DNA from: Stomorhina lunata
Taxonomy: Eukaryota > Arthropoda > Insecta > Diptera > Rhiniidae
Length of the DNA stretch: 64,000 nucleotides
Assembly: GCA_933228675.1 (NCBI GenBank)
Contig: OW121740.1
Location: 33,676,292-33,740,291 of the forward strand
Reading direction: 5' to 3'
The position numbers were made by a program, and so were the translations under genes. The notes beneath the pieces were generated by a model. The model did no database searches, was not told the DNA's origin, and saw only the letters and a list, made by a program, of their open reading frames with translations. Below, piece after piece: positions 37,970 to 50,861 of the stretch (the stretch's first letter is position 1; each line of letters opens with the position of its first letter).

Positions 37970-38530
37970 AAACTCAAAAGTTTCATTATCTTTAGATTAC
38001 GAGCGTTTTAGTGATTTTTTGTCTCATTTAGTGCGTTTTTAAAGAAGAGTTTGTATGGGAGCTATGGTCAAATGTGGACCGATTTAAACGAAATTTGATA
38101 TAGTGATTTAAGTTTACATAAGCAGTATTTGTTTTAAATTTCATGAAAAAATATTGATATTTGTGGCCAATATATCAATTCCGGGAAGTGGGACCTATGG
38201 GAGGTACCATAAATAATAGATCGATTTTGACCAATTTCAATAGACATGGTCCCATTATCAAAAAAATTATCTGTGCCAAATTTCATCAAATTATCTTTAG
38301 AATTGCGACCTGTAGTTTGATTACAAGGCTTACATGGGGGTCCAGCCAGCCGTCCAGCCAGCCAGCCAGACGGACGGACGAACGGACTGACGGACATCGC
38401 TAAATCGACTCAGAAAGTGATTCTAAGCCTATTGGTATACTAAAAGGTGGGTCTAAGACAAATATTTCTATGCGTTACAAACATCAGCACAAACTTATAA
38501 TACCCTTTCCACCTATGGTGGTGAACCATT
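37970..38530 (-). repeat. Family 2 dispersed element, copy d, truncated
   Basis: Runs from 'tcattatctttagattac' through the block 'cgctaaatcgactcagaaag' (about 38397) and the CCAG-rich tract (38340-38370) to the core 'ctttccacctatggtggtga' (about 38508). The hairpin end is missing; the left edge joins the LINE fragment. The 80-residue plus frame at 38161-38403 is nearly the same as the minus frame at 4271-4510 because both read the same element. Confidence 0.75.
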
Positions 38531-39319
38531 TTGCATATCAGCCTTAACTGTTAAATCACTAGCTCATATCGTTAACCCACCAATTCAATAATATTATCAA
38601 ATGTCTACTAACCTGTCGTTTATTCTAATAGATAACCGCTAGTAATACATACTATTAAATTTATTCTATTAAAAAATAACCCTTTACATCTCCAGGGAAT
38701 AAATGTCATCCCAAGATTGTCACTATACCACGATACATTATCATTCCTAACTTAACTTAGCCTTTTGTTGCACATATCTCCCAAAACGTATACCACGTAT
38801 ATGTTAAAGAATTTGCAACTTCTATTTCAATTTCTAAGATTATGCCATCACTTGTAATACCACTATACATATTTAACAAAGCGGTAAATTGAAATACAGA
38901 AAAAAAACTAAGTATATATCGTAACGATAATACAAAAATTGTAATACCAATACAAACATTACTTCACATGTATTTATCACACATACTTTTACTGTATATT
39001 TAATCGTTTATATCCATATGAAAATATTTATATCTGGGAAATAGTCTTCTCTAGATGTGCTCTATCGTAATTTTAGTAGTAAAAAACGTATGTATTTTTT
39101 ATTTCTTATTGCTGTCTTTCAACCTCTTTCTTTTTTGCTGGCAGCCTTTGAATGAAAGTAAAATACTTTTAAAAAGCCACTGAATATACTTTAGCAGAGA
39201 ATGGAGATTGTGATAATATTACGTCATTCCACTGCTATTCTAAAGTGAAAATATATGAAGTTATCTCTCCATTCATTGCAAAGAAGTTTCTACTTATGCA
39301 AAATGTTTAAGAAATTGCA
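38531..39319. other. AT-rich spacer, nothing recognised
   Basis: No coding frame or shared repeat seen. Confidence 0.45.
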
Positions 39320-42310
39320 CTGGAAGAAAACTTTGAATTTTTAGAAAATTTCAAAAATTTCCCATTTTTATAGGAAATTTTTCAAAAATTTCCTATTTTT
39401 ATAGGAAATTTTTCAAAAATATCCTATTTTTATAGGAAATTTTTCAAAAATTTCCTATTTTTATAGGAAATTTTTCAAAAATTTCCTATTTTTATAGGAA
39501 ACTTTTCAAAAATTTCCTATTTTTATAGGAAACTTTTCAAAAATTTCCTATTTTTATAAGAAATTTTTCAAACATTTCCTATTTTTATAGGAAATTTTTC
39601 AAAAATTTCCTATTTTTATAGGAAATTTTTCAAAAATTTCCTGTTTTTATAGGAAATTTTTCAAAAATTTCCTATTTTTATAGGAAATTTTTCAAAAATT
39701 TCCTATTTTTATAGGAAATTTTTCAAAAATTTCCTATTTTTATAGGAAATTTTTCAAAAATTTCCTATTTTTATAGGAAATTTTTCAAAAATTTCCTATT
39801 TTATAGGAAATTTTTCAAAAATTTCCTATTTTTATAGGAAATTTTTCAAAAATTTCCTATTTTTATAGGAAATTTTTCAAAAATTTCCTATTTTTATAGG
39901 ATATTTTTCAAAAATTTCCTATTTTTATAGGAAATTTTTCAAAAATTTCCTATTTTTATAGAAAATTTTTAAAAAATTTTCTATTTTTATAGGAAATTTT
40001 TCAAAAATTTCCTATTTTTATAGGAAATTTTTCAAAAATTTCCTATTTTTATAGGAAATTTTTCAAAAATTTCCTATTTTTATAGGAAATTTTTCAAAAA
40101 TTTCCTATTTTTATAGGAAATTTTTCAAAAATATCCTATTTTTATAGGAAATTTTTCAAAAATTTCCTATTTTTATAGGAAATTTTTCAAAAATTTCCTA
40201 TTTTTATAGGAAACTTTTCAAAAATTTCCTATTTTTATAGGAAACTTTTCAAAAATTTCCTATTTTTATAAGAAATTTTTCAAAAATTTCCTATTTTTAT
40301 AGGAAATTTTTCAAAAATTTCCTATTTTTATAGGAAATTTTTCAAAAATTTCCTATTTTTATAGGAAATTTTTCAAAAATTTCCTATTTTTATAGGAAAT
40401 TTTTCAAAAATTTCCTATTTTTATAGGAAATTTTTCAAAAATTTCCTATTTTTATAGGAAATTTTTCAAAAATTTCCTATTTTTATAGGAAAATTTTCAA
40501 AAATTTCCTATTTTTATAGGAAATTTTTCAAAAATTTCCTATTTTTATAGGAAAATTTTCAAAATTTTCCTATTTTTATAGGAAATTTTTCAAAAATTTC
40601 CTATTTTTATAGGAAATTTTTCAAAAATTTCCTATTTTTATAGGAAATTTTTCAAAAATTTCCTATTTTTATAGGAAATTTTTCAAAAATTTCCTATTTT
40701 TATAGGAAATTTTTCAAAAATTTCCTATTTTTATAGGAAATTTTTCAAAAATTTCCTATTTTTATAGGAAATTTTTCAAAAATTTCCTATTTTTATAGGA
40801 AATTTTTCAAAAATTTCCTATTTTTATAGGAAATTTTTCAAAAATTTCCTATTTTTATAGGAAATTTTTCAAAAATTTCCTATTTTTATAGGAAATTTTT
40901 CAAAAATTTCCTATTTTTATAGGAAATTTTTCAAAAATTTCCTATTTTTATAGGAAATTTTTCAAAAATTTCCTATTTTTATAGGAAATTTTTCAAAAAT
41001 TTCCTATTTTTATAGGAAATTTTTCAAAAATTTCCTATTTTTATAGGAAATTTTTCAAAAATTTCCTATTTTTATAGGAAATTTTTCAAAAATTTCTTAT
41101 TTTTATAGGAAATTTTTCAAAAATTTCCTATTTTTATAGGAAATTTTTCAAAAATTTCCTATTTTTATAGGAAATTTTTCAAAAATTTCCTATTTTTATA
41201 GGAAATTTTTCAAAAATTTCCTATTTTTATAGGAAATTTTTCAAAAATTTCCTATTTTTATAGGAAATTTTTCAAAAATTTCCTATTTTTATAGGAAATT
41301 TTTCAAAAATTTCCTATTTTTATAGGAAATTTTTCAAAAATTTCCTATTTTTATAGGAAATTTTTCAAAAATTTCCAATTTTTATAGGAAATTTTTCAAA
41401 AATTTCCTATTTTTAGAGGAAATTTTTCAAAAATTTCCTATTTTTATAGGAAATTTTTCAAAAATTTCCTATTTTTATAGGAAATTTTTCAAAAATTTCC
41501 TATTTTTATAGAAAATTTTTCAAAAATTTCCAATATTTTTTGGAAATTTTTCAAAAATTTCCTATTTTTATAGGAAATTTTTCAAAAATTTCCTATTTTT
41601 ATAGGAAATTTTTCAAAAATTTCCTATTTTTATAGGAAATTTTTCAAAAATTTCCTATTTTTATAGGAAATTTTTCAAAAATTTCCTATTTTTATAGGAA
41701 ATTTTTCAAAAATTTCCTATTTTTATAGGAAATTTTTCAAAAATTTCCTATTTTTATAGGAAATTTTTCAAAAATTTCCTATTTTTATAGGAAATTTTTC
41801 AAAACTTTCCTATTTTTATAGGAAATTTTTCAAAACTTTCCTATTTTTATAGGAAATTTTTCAAAAATTTCCTATTTTTATCGGAAATTTTTTAAGAATT
41901 TCATATTTTGATCGGAAATTTTTCAAATATATTCTATTTTTATAGGAAAATTTTCAAATATATTCTATTTTTCAAAAATTTTTCTAAAATTTCCTATTTT
42001 TATTATTTCGTATTTTTATGGGAAACTTTTCAAAAATTGTTTTTATAGGAAATTTTTCAAAAATTTTTATAGGAAATTTTTCAAAAATTTTTATAGGAAA
42101 TTTTTCAAAAATTTTTATAGGAAATTTTTCAAAAATTTTTATAGGAAATTTTTCAAAAATTTTTATAGGAAATTTTTCAAAAATTTTTATAGGAAATTTT
42201 TTTAAAATTGTTTCAGGAAATTTTTTTTAAATTTGTATAAGAAATTTTTCAAAAATTTCCGTTTTTAGGAAAATTTTTTACAAATTTCTTATCTTGTTAC
42301 TTAGAAATTT
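39320..42310. repeat. AT satellite B, 31-bp period, about 95 units, highly homogeneous
   Basis: Near-identical tandem units. Each has two inverted repeats: GGAAATTTTT / AAAAATTTCC around one C, and CCTAT / ATAGG around TTTT. The unit is therefore almost wholly self-complementary and the array reads alike on both strands. A few variants recur (e.g. GGAAACTTTTC near 39500 and again near 40210). Near 42040-42200 the period falls to 24 bp by loss of CCTATTT. Units decay at the right edge, after about 41870. Confidence 0.95.
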
Positions 42311-43307
42311 TCCTGTGTCATATTAAATTTTGAAACATAAGAAATTTTTTCTCAATGTCTTCGGATTTAGCAGTTTTTTTAAATCATTCCTTATAAATTA
42401 TTAACATTAGTTTTTAACAGTGCATGAAAAACATTTTCACATCTGCTTCTACATTAAGATCTGTATATAATATATATATATTTTATTTCTTGAATGCATT
42501 TGCAAACATAACAATAGAATACTTGTCTCCGACTTTCGCTTAGAAATGCAGAGGTGGATAACATAATTTCAAATTTAAATGGAAAATTATAATTGTGTAT
42601 GAAACTTCAGCCACATTTAGGATTAGGCCAGATAAAAGAAAACTTTCATTACTTTCTTTCCTTCTTTAGCTATAGCTTTTATTTCTCCTTAGACCAACAT
42701 TTGCCCACCCCTGCCGGTTGTTAAGTAACGCTAAAGAAAAACTAAGAATGAAAACACTAAACCCTCATTCATATGCTTATTCGCGTTGTTCAAACCAAAA
42801 ACTACAAGATCTCTGGCTGCATATACTCTAAACATTTTTTTATGCACTTTTCACATTCAGCAGAAAAATCTACGTACGCGCTTAACAATAAAGAACTGTT
42901 TTTTTTTTGTTGTTGTTTTTTGCTATAGTTGTTAGATATTTTACTTATTTTTACTTTACATAAAAGATATACAATAGTTTTATATATTTTTCATTCGCTT
43001 CGTTATGTTTTTTCTTTATTATTATTTTCATTCAACATTTTATTCCTTAATGTGTAATTTAACTGCCAAGAATATAGTTTTTTTCTTACTATTACAACCA
43101 CTCGTATTGCATTTAAGTTTTCTTTTTTATTATTTCTTATATTTTCATATTTAATAAAGAAAAAATTCTGTAGAAATAAGTCAGGATAAGATAATCGGTT
43201 AGGTCGAATTTTATATCAGCTTTACGAGAAGCGTAAATGGAACTTCCAACTTACATCTTCGCTTGTAGCCTCATTTTTATCTAAACATCATTATAAATCC
43301 AAATGTT
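42311..43307. other. AT-rich spacer, nothing recognised
   Basis: Mixed AT-rich DNA; no supported feature. Confidence 0.45.
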
Positions 43308-44085
<778 letters not shown>

Positions 44086-45050
44086 TTTTATCAAAAATTG
44101 TTCTATAGAAAATTTTTTTATCAAAAATTTTTTTAATGGAAAATTTTATCATTAACAATTTTTCTATAGAAAATTTTTTTAACAAAAATTTTTCTATAGA
44201 AAATTTTTTTATCAAAAATTTTCCTATTGAAAATTTTTTCATCAACAATTTTTCTATAGAAATTTTTTTATAAATTTTTTTTTTAGAAAATTTTTTATCA
44301 AAAGTTTGTTTTATGGCAAATTTTTCTGTGGAAAATTTTTCTATCGCAAATTTTTCTATAGAAAATTTTTTTTTTAAATATTTCTTTAGAAAATTTTTTT
44401 ATCAAAAATTTTTCTATAGAAAGTTTTTTTATCAAAATTTTTTTTTTTTTTTTTTGAAAAATTTTTCTATAGAAAATTTTTTTTATCAGAAATTTGTCTA
44501 TAGAAAATTTTGTTGTCAAAAATTTTTCTATAGAAAATTTTGTTGTCAAAAATTTTTCTATAGAAAATTTTTTCATCAAAAGTGTTTCTATAAAAATTTT
44601 TTCCACCAAAAGTGTTTCTATAGAAAATTTTTTCATCAAACATTTTTCTATAGAAAATTTTTGATAAAAAAATTTACTATAAAAAAATTTTTGAGAAAAA
44701 AATTTTTGTAAAGAAAATTTTTTTATAAAAAATTTTTTTATAGAAAATTTTTTTGTCAAAAATTTGTCAATAGAAAATTTTTTTCTCAAAAATTTTTTTA
44801 TAGTAAATTTTTTTCTCAAAAATTTTTCTATAGAAAATTTTTTCAACAAAAATTTTTCTATAGAATTTTTCTAAGAAGATTTGAAAGTTTTTTTATATAA
44901 AAATATTTGTATCGAAAATTTTTACAGAAAAATAATTTTATTGAAAATTTTCTATAAAATATAATTTTTATCAAACAATTTTCCAAAGAAAAATATTTTT
45001 ATTAAACATTTTTTTAGAAAAAAATTTTTTGATCGAAAATATCTAAAAAA
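44086..45050. repeat. AT satellite C, about 30-bp period, diverged
   Basis: Tandem units with TTTTTCTATAGAAAATTTTT plus 'TTATCAAAAA'. It shares the TCTATAGA palindrome with satellite A1. Frames of 132-183 residues on both strands with KKFSIEKFL or NFFYRKF repeats come from units near 30 bp (a multiple of 3) and are not genes. Confidence 0.9.
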
Positions 45051-46225
45051 ATATAATAATCTATAATTGTTAAATATTAGAATTTATTTCTGTTTTGAAA
45101 ACAATTCCCAATATTTACAAAAATATTCCCAATGTTTCACGGCAACAATGTTCGTGATTATATTTCTTTGTTCTCTCGAACCATATATTTTGTTGCTTTA
45201 AATTGGATTTTAATTTGTGTCTTGCCTATTTTGTTGTTGTGTTCTCTTTAACAAGGCTGCACTAACCAACTCTGTTTACATTTAAATTCCAACTGAATGA
45301 TTTTGATACTCATTTTCACGAATTTTATTACTGATCGTGGTAATAACGAAAATTAAAAAATTCTTCGGCTTCTGGTGGTATGGGCTGTATACTCCTGCTT
45401 ACAAGAGAAAAGTGAGACTAAGAATAGTTGTAAAGCAGTTTTGTGAAGTGTGTTTAAAGTGACTAACTCTAAAGTTAATAAAGATATAACTTTGTAAAAC
45501 GAGATTAAGTGTTTTTATTTTGTTTTCGGTTGTTTGCAAAAAGAATTCTATTTACATTTTTAAAGGAAAAACGTAACAATACAAATATAACGACAAATTT
45601 AATAGCTCATCTTTTAGTAAATTTCATAAAAAACGAGCTTTAAAAGCAAATAGAATTGTATAAGAAAATACATCTTAGCTCTGTTAGACCTATTCAGAAA
45701 TTACAATGTTAAATCAATCAGATGTTATTAAATTTTGATATACATCCCACATAACTTTCCACTACTGAAACCAACCAAAGCATCAAATTTGGTGACTAAC
45801 TATCAAATTGGGACCATCTCAGACAAACAATGCCCATTAAACACTACCTTATTTATTTCAGAGTCGCTCTAAGCACGAACTTAAAAAATTGAAATACAAA
45901 TATTCAAGTGCCATCTGTACAATGTTACAAATATTTAAATGGATATTTTTCTTTCAAAAATCTATGAACATTCTGGGTATTAAGTATTAGAGACTCGCTG
46001 CTAGCAATTTCGAGGCAAAAAAACACATTTCACAGAGTTAAAATTTAATTTAAAACTAAAATCATGTTGAGGCATTTTTTATTATTTTGTATAGTGACTT
46101 TTTTAACATCCAAAAAAAAATAATAATTTTATATACATTTGTTTTATTAGATTTAGAGAAATCTTGAAAAAGCTTTTTGTCACTATCACGAGCATCGAGA
46201 AATAAAATTTTAAAAATTGTTAACT
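45051..46225. other. Spacer, nothing recognised
   Basis: Less AT-rich than the satellites. No coding frame, RNA or shared repeat identified. Confidence 0.45.
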
Positions 46226-46339
46226 TCCCAGCAAAACTTTGGTAATGGCAAGTACTCTGATAACTGGTTACCTTGTAACGACTACAACATACCATCCGAA
46301 TAAATAATAAGTTATTACAGAATTAATTAAGATGGTAAT

Positions 46340-46385
46340 TTAAACTGAATGGCCCCGGTTCAAATCCCACTAAGGGCAACAATTT
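46340..46385 (+). repeat. Degenerate tRNA-like (Pol III box B) segment
   Basis: Holds GGTTCAAATCC, a perfect box B, inside 'gccccggttcaaatccca'. No upstream box A or cloverleaf is clear. Just upstream (about 46226) 'cccagcaaaactttggtaat' resembles the reverse complement of the SINE end near 47485, so this may be two SINE pieces. Confidence 0.35.
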
Positions 46386-47195
46386 TTTTAGTTTTTTTTT
46401 TTATTAAAAGAGTCTTTTTAAATGATTTTTGAATTTTAAGAACTTAAATATTATCTTCTGTAAAAAAAAATTTGTAAAACTAACTCACGTTAATGAAAAA
46501 ATACCATCATGAGTCAATTTTGATTATGTAGGGGATGTTGAATACCAAACACGATTCTAATTGGTCTTAACTTGGTAAGCCCAACTTATCTGGGTCATCC
46601 TTCATCTCAACTGTGGACACATACCTCCTCATGGTATCACCCCGTAAGCTAGTTTAACACCAATTAATATTGTGATTTAACATGTTCCGAGAGTTGTCCC
46701 ATAAGATCAATAAAAATGGGTTAGGATTACGGGCTAGCAACCCTCTCTTGAAAAAAAATACAATGAAGAGGATAAAATTAGAATTGAAATGTCCCACTAC
46801 CTAATGTTAGAGGAGGATGAAACTTCGGTAGAAAGACCAAGTAGAGAAACATTTTTCAAAGCTTGGCCTATAAAATTGGAGAATATTCGCACAAGATCGA
46901 AATCCATGGAATTCTAAAATATGCTCGGACTTTGACCTTAACAGGTTGTAACATTTAAGTAAGTAAGAGTTAATCTTATGTAAAAACTAATACAAAAAAG
47001 AAGATTTAAATTGTTTAAGTTTTAAAATAATTTTAAAAAAGTTTTAAAATAATTACAAAAAATCGTATAAAAATATTTTTCCAAAAATTACAACAAAGCA
47101 AAAAAAAAGCAGGGAAAAACAAAGTTATTTTCACATGATTTTGGATCAAAAAATAAAAATTGTTTATATTAATTATAAGCTGCTAAGTTTTCAAC

Positions 47196-47505
47196 ATATG
47201 AAGTAGCTCAGTGGAAGAGTCTCTGCCTAGCAGTCGGAGGGTCTGGGTTCGAGCCCCCATGTGATCATAAAAAAAATTTTGTATTTCGTTTAAAAATATA
47301 TGTTTTTAATAAAACAACAACAAAAAAGTTGTTGCTGTTGTTGTTGTTGCTTTCAAATTGCTTACCCAAGTCATTACTTTTCTGCAATTGGTAAGTACTT
47401 GCCTCCAATGACATCCCCATGTTAATGTAATGACTTAAACAGCGAATGAGTAGTTTAACTGTTAAACTCATTATTTGGTAATGAAAAGTTTTACTGGGTT
47501 TTTTT
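47196..47505 (+). repeat. tRNA-derived SINE (type B)
   Basis: Head at about 47199-47270 has box A TAGCTCAGTGG and box B GGTTCGAGCCC. A tRNA-like anticodon loop CTAGCAG lies between them (AGC at the anticodon position). The T stem is mispaired, so it is not a working tRNA gene. The body includes a CAA/TTG inverted repeat and the block 'caattggtaagtacttgcc' that recurs near 21351. It probably ends near 'aaaagttttactggg' (47490-47505). Family name unknown. Confidence 0.5.
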
Positions 47506-47679
47506 CCATTTTTTGCGATTTACTGTTATTTACGTTTTTTATATTCATCAAAAATTCAAATCACCCAATTTTAAAAGAAACAAATGCAACTAAATTGCCA
47601 ATCTATACATATATTGCCCGTAATAAATGTGACAAAAATAAGGTAAAAAAAAAAATTACAATATAGGTTAGTGAAACGC

Positions 47680-47684
<5 letters not shown>

Positions 47685-47755
<71 letters not shown>

Positions 47756-47776
47756 TATATATACATATATATATTA

Positions 47777-47818
<42 letters not shown>
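47685..47818. repeat. (TA)n microsatellite at a SINE tail
   Basis: About 130 bp of TA with CA interruptions, directly joined to the 3' side of the truncated type A SINE (on its minus-strand reading). Ile-Tyr-repeat frames on both strands are by-products. Confidence 0.95.
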
Positions 47819-47820
<2 letters not shown>

Positions 47821-48015
47821 GACAACATTCCAATTGGAACAAGGGGTACTTCTCTCAGAATAAGCTGCATCCGATTCTATGTTTAGACTCATTGAAAGGG
47901 ACCTACGTTTTAACTCCGGCTCCGAGCAGCAAATGCATTAGTTATAGTAGTTTTACATAGCCTAATACTCAATAACCAGTTGCTACCTGAGTTATGAGGT
48001 GAACCGCCGCTTTTT
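47819..48015 (-). repeat. tRNA-derived SINE (type A), 5'-truncated copy
   Basis: Body only. It matches the next copy through 'cctaatactcaataaccag', 'gagttatgaggtgaaccgcc' and 'accgacaacattccaattgg'. The tRNA head is absent, and the (TA)n tail is long. Against the second copy it has an extra 'ggggtacttctctcagaa' segment. Confidence 0.7.
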
Positions 48016-49568
48016 ATTCCCACCATCAAAAAGAATGGGGGTATATTGAGATTGTCATTCCGTTTGTATATATATATATATATATAATTCACCGACAACA
48101 TTCCAATTGGAGCAAGCTGCATCCGACTCTATTTTTAGACTCACTGAAAGGTAGCTTCGCCGGCTCCGAACGTTAGACAAGTTTAACATAGCCTAATACT
48201 CAATAACCAGTTGCTAGCTGAGTTATGAGGTGAACCGCCGCTTTTTTTGAAAATTCATTGTTTCAAGTGAGTCTGGCCAGAGATCGAACTTGGGCCTCTG
48301 CTATGCTAGGCGGATGACTAACCTGTTATACCACGGCGGCTCACGGTTCCGTTTGGTATTAAAATTGGGCAAACTCGGTTAACATTTGACCATAGCTCCT
48401 GTATAACCTCGCCTAGGCTAATCGCTTTTTGCTAATATATAACAAACTTTAATAGGTATGATGATAAAGCTATGATGTATATAGAAATTTTACATAAATC
48501 CCAGGCAGCATATCAAATTTCAACAAAATTGGTTCATATTTTGCCATGGGACCCATACAAAAAACTTACGGAAACAGCCTAAATATCGCCCGAAATACAC
48601 TTAAATGAGAATAAATCTAAAACTATAACAGATATAACCACTAAATTTAGCACAAGGAAGTCTTATGTCAATGCCATCCAGTGTCACAATCGGTCACTTC
48701 TTGACAATAGCTCCCATATAAAAAACTTACGGAAACACAAAAATACAAAAAGAAATGTCCGTCCGTTAGATAAAAGCGCGATAGCTCCTTACTGAAAATG
48801 GGCGAAATAGGTTCACATTTAGTTAGAGCTCCCATATAACCCTGACCAGGGAATCACATTTCTGCTGATAAATTGAATACAATTGTAATATCTATGACAA
48901 CTAAATTTAGAACAAAGAAGTTTTATGGAACTTTTATTCAGTATGTCAAATTTAATAGGAAACGGTCCATATTTGACCATAGTTTTCATATAAAAACCGC
49001 TCCTGGGAATCACCAAAATGCCACAAACGCCAGTTTAAAGCTATTAATTTATAAACTATGCCAGCTATGGCCACTAAATTTTGCACAAATAAAATTTTGT
49101 AACAATCGGTCAACATTTGGCTATAGTTCTTATATATATAACATCCCCTTTTTATATCTACAACCAAAAAGGTTTGGAGGTACATTCAGTAATTAAGATT
49201 GCATCTACGAAATTAGATAGCTCAATCAATGTTTGGTCCAGACTTTATACACGGTAGATGTATTAGGAACCCCTAACAAAATATATGAACCTGCCGTGTT
49301 GCTATCAACATGTTTATGGCACAACGAACAGCTCATTAATGTGAAACTATATTCGGTTATGGAACAGCATTTTGTCCAAGGCTAATACTTGGGAAACTTC
49401 TTAGATACTGTTGAACTATAGTAACTATACCACTGAAAGCGAATTTAGTCCAAATATATTACCAACAATACCACATTTGGTCAACATTTTGAATTAGCTG
49501 CACTCTCGTACAACTGGGTGGTGGGCATACAAGATTCGGCACAGCCGAATATAACACTCTTACTTGTT
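48014..49568 (-). repeat. Family 1 dispersed element, copy 11, split by a SINE
   Basis: Starts with the core 'cccaccatcaaaaagaatgg' and is cut at 'attccgtttg' (48066) by a type A SINE. It resumes at 48347 with a later part of the element ('ggtattaaaattggg'), so it was already internally deleted. It ends with hairpin ATTCGGCACAGCCGAAT and 'aacactcttacttgtt' near 49567. Confidence 0.75.
48067..48346 (-). mobile_element. tRNA-derived SINE (type A), full-length with target duplication
   Basis: Flanked by 9-bp direct repeats TTCCGTTTG (48058-48066 and 48347-48355). On the minus strand it starts 'ccgtgagccgccgtgg'. Box A TGGTATAACAGG (about 48331-48320) and a box B-like AGTTCGATCTC (about 48294-48284) follow. 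Then come a roughly 190-bp body with 'cggcggttcacctcataac' and a (TA)n tail at 48067-48086. Orientation, Pol III boxes, target duplication and tail are all consistent with a SINE copied by a LINE. Whether the LINE in this window is its partner cannot be told; the tails are not obviously alike. Confidence 0.75.
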
Positions 49569-50861
49569 GTTGTATGTTTTGGTAATTTTTATACGTTTTG
49601 TCTTACTTAAACGATCCATTATTGTCAATATCAGACTTTCAATTAAAAAGAAAGAAATTTGTTAAACAACTTTATTTGACAGATGTCAAATTATAGTCCT
49701 ATTCCTTTGAAACCATAAAATGTATAACCCGTTATAGAGGCTACATCAAGTTCTTATAGTTCTTTCTTAGCACAATTGTCACCAATAGCTACATTTACAA
49801 CTTACTACTTCAAGTACTAATATAAGCAGTCATCAATTATATGTTATTAACTTAACTGATAGCAATTAGGACTGCTTTATTAGTTGTTTAATATATGGTA
49901 GTCAATATACGGTAGACAGTAGTCAATACAGCCACAAATATGAATACTGTAACAATTACTACTACCTCTACAGCAATTCTTTAAACTACATATATAATGT
50001 TTAGATCACTCCTGTACTCCAGCTAGTTTTAATCTACTATTGATACTTAGTTCCAGACTTTGATATAGTAGCAATTCTCATTTATGAGCCAGTAAAATAT
50101 AATAGAGAGCTGCACTATCAGACACCTGCTACTACCACTACTACTACTGCTATTTGTACACTTAATTTTCAAATACTCGTTTCAAGAAAATGCTAATAAC
50201 TCTACACTAATTACAACGCAAGGAAAATTACCGACTGACCTAAACAGCACCCTAGTATTTTAAACAACACATGTAAAAAGGAATCGATAAAAGTAGTGAG
50301 CTGTCTAGGAAAATTTGATAAAAGACACCTTTTGTGCCGACAGAACAAACACGACTACAACAATAAGCACCCATAACTGCATAAAAAGTTTATTAGCAAA
50401 TCTAAACAAATAAATATAACCACATGGATACATATAACTATATATTAACAATATAACTATTTTAGAATGGCAGTGGTCATGACAGAATGATGTTGCTGTT
50501 TTATTATAGAAAAATGCAACAAATACTAAAATGTCACTATTTATTCGTCTATTTAAGTATGTAGTTCATATGAAAGCGTTGTATTCATATCTGTTTGTGC
50601 ACTTACATAAACAAAAAGATATAAAATACAAATATATGAGCACCAACACAAAAACAAACGAATACTTTATATACTAGAACACTAGCAGCCGGCTTTCATA
50701 TCTATCTATGCATGAATCTATTTCGTTTTATGCATAAAAATGAACACAAGCTGTGTTCAAATGTAAAATAAACTTCCGTTGCAGTTGTTACAATTGCAAT
50801 GATACCGAGTGGAGTAGTTTGATAATTAAGTTTAATTTAATCATGTTCAAGACAAAGTCTA
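49569..50861. other. AT-rich spacer, nothing recognised
   Basis: No supported gene or repeat. A mild richness in ACTACTAC near 50130-50150 is the only local pattern. Confidence 0.45.

Noticed and set aside
42018..42230. 70-residue frame of GNFSKIFI repeats
   Set aside because: Result of the 24-bp sub-array at the edge of satellite B.
39320..42310. CRISPR-like array (regular 31-bp repeats)
   Set aside because: Units are contiguous with no unique spacers, and the context is a eukaryotic AT satellite.
44298..44849. 183- and 132-residue frames rich in KKFSIEKFL / NFFYRKF
   Set aside because: Produced by a tandem unit near 30 bp, a multiple of three; open on both strands and absent where the period changes.
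47199..47270. Functional tRNA-Ala gene
   Set aside because: A and B boxes fit, but the T stem and acceptor stem do not pair properly, and it continues into a repeated SINE-like body.
47571..47892. Ile-Tyr repeat frames near (TA)n
   Set aside because: Translation of a TA microsatellite.
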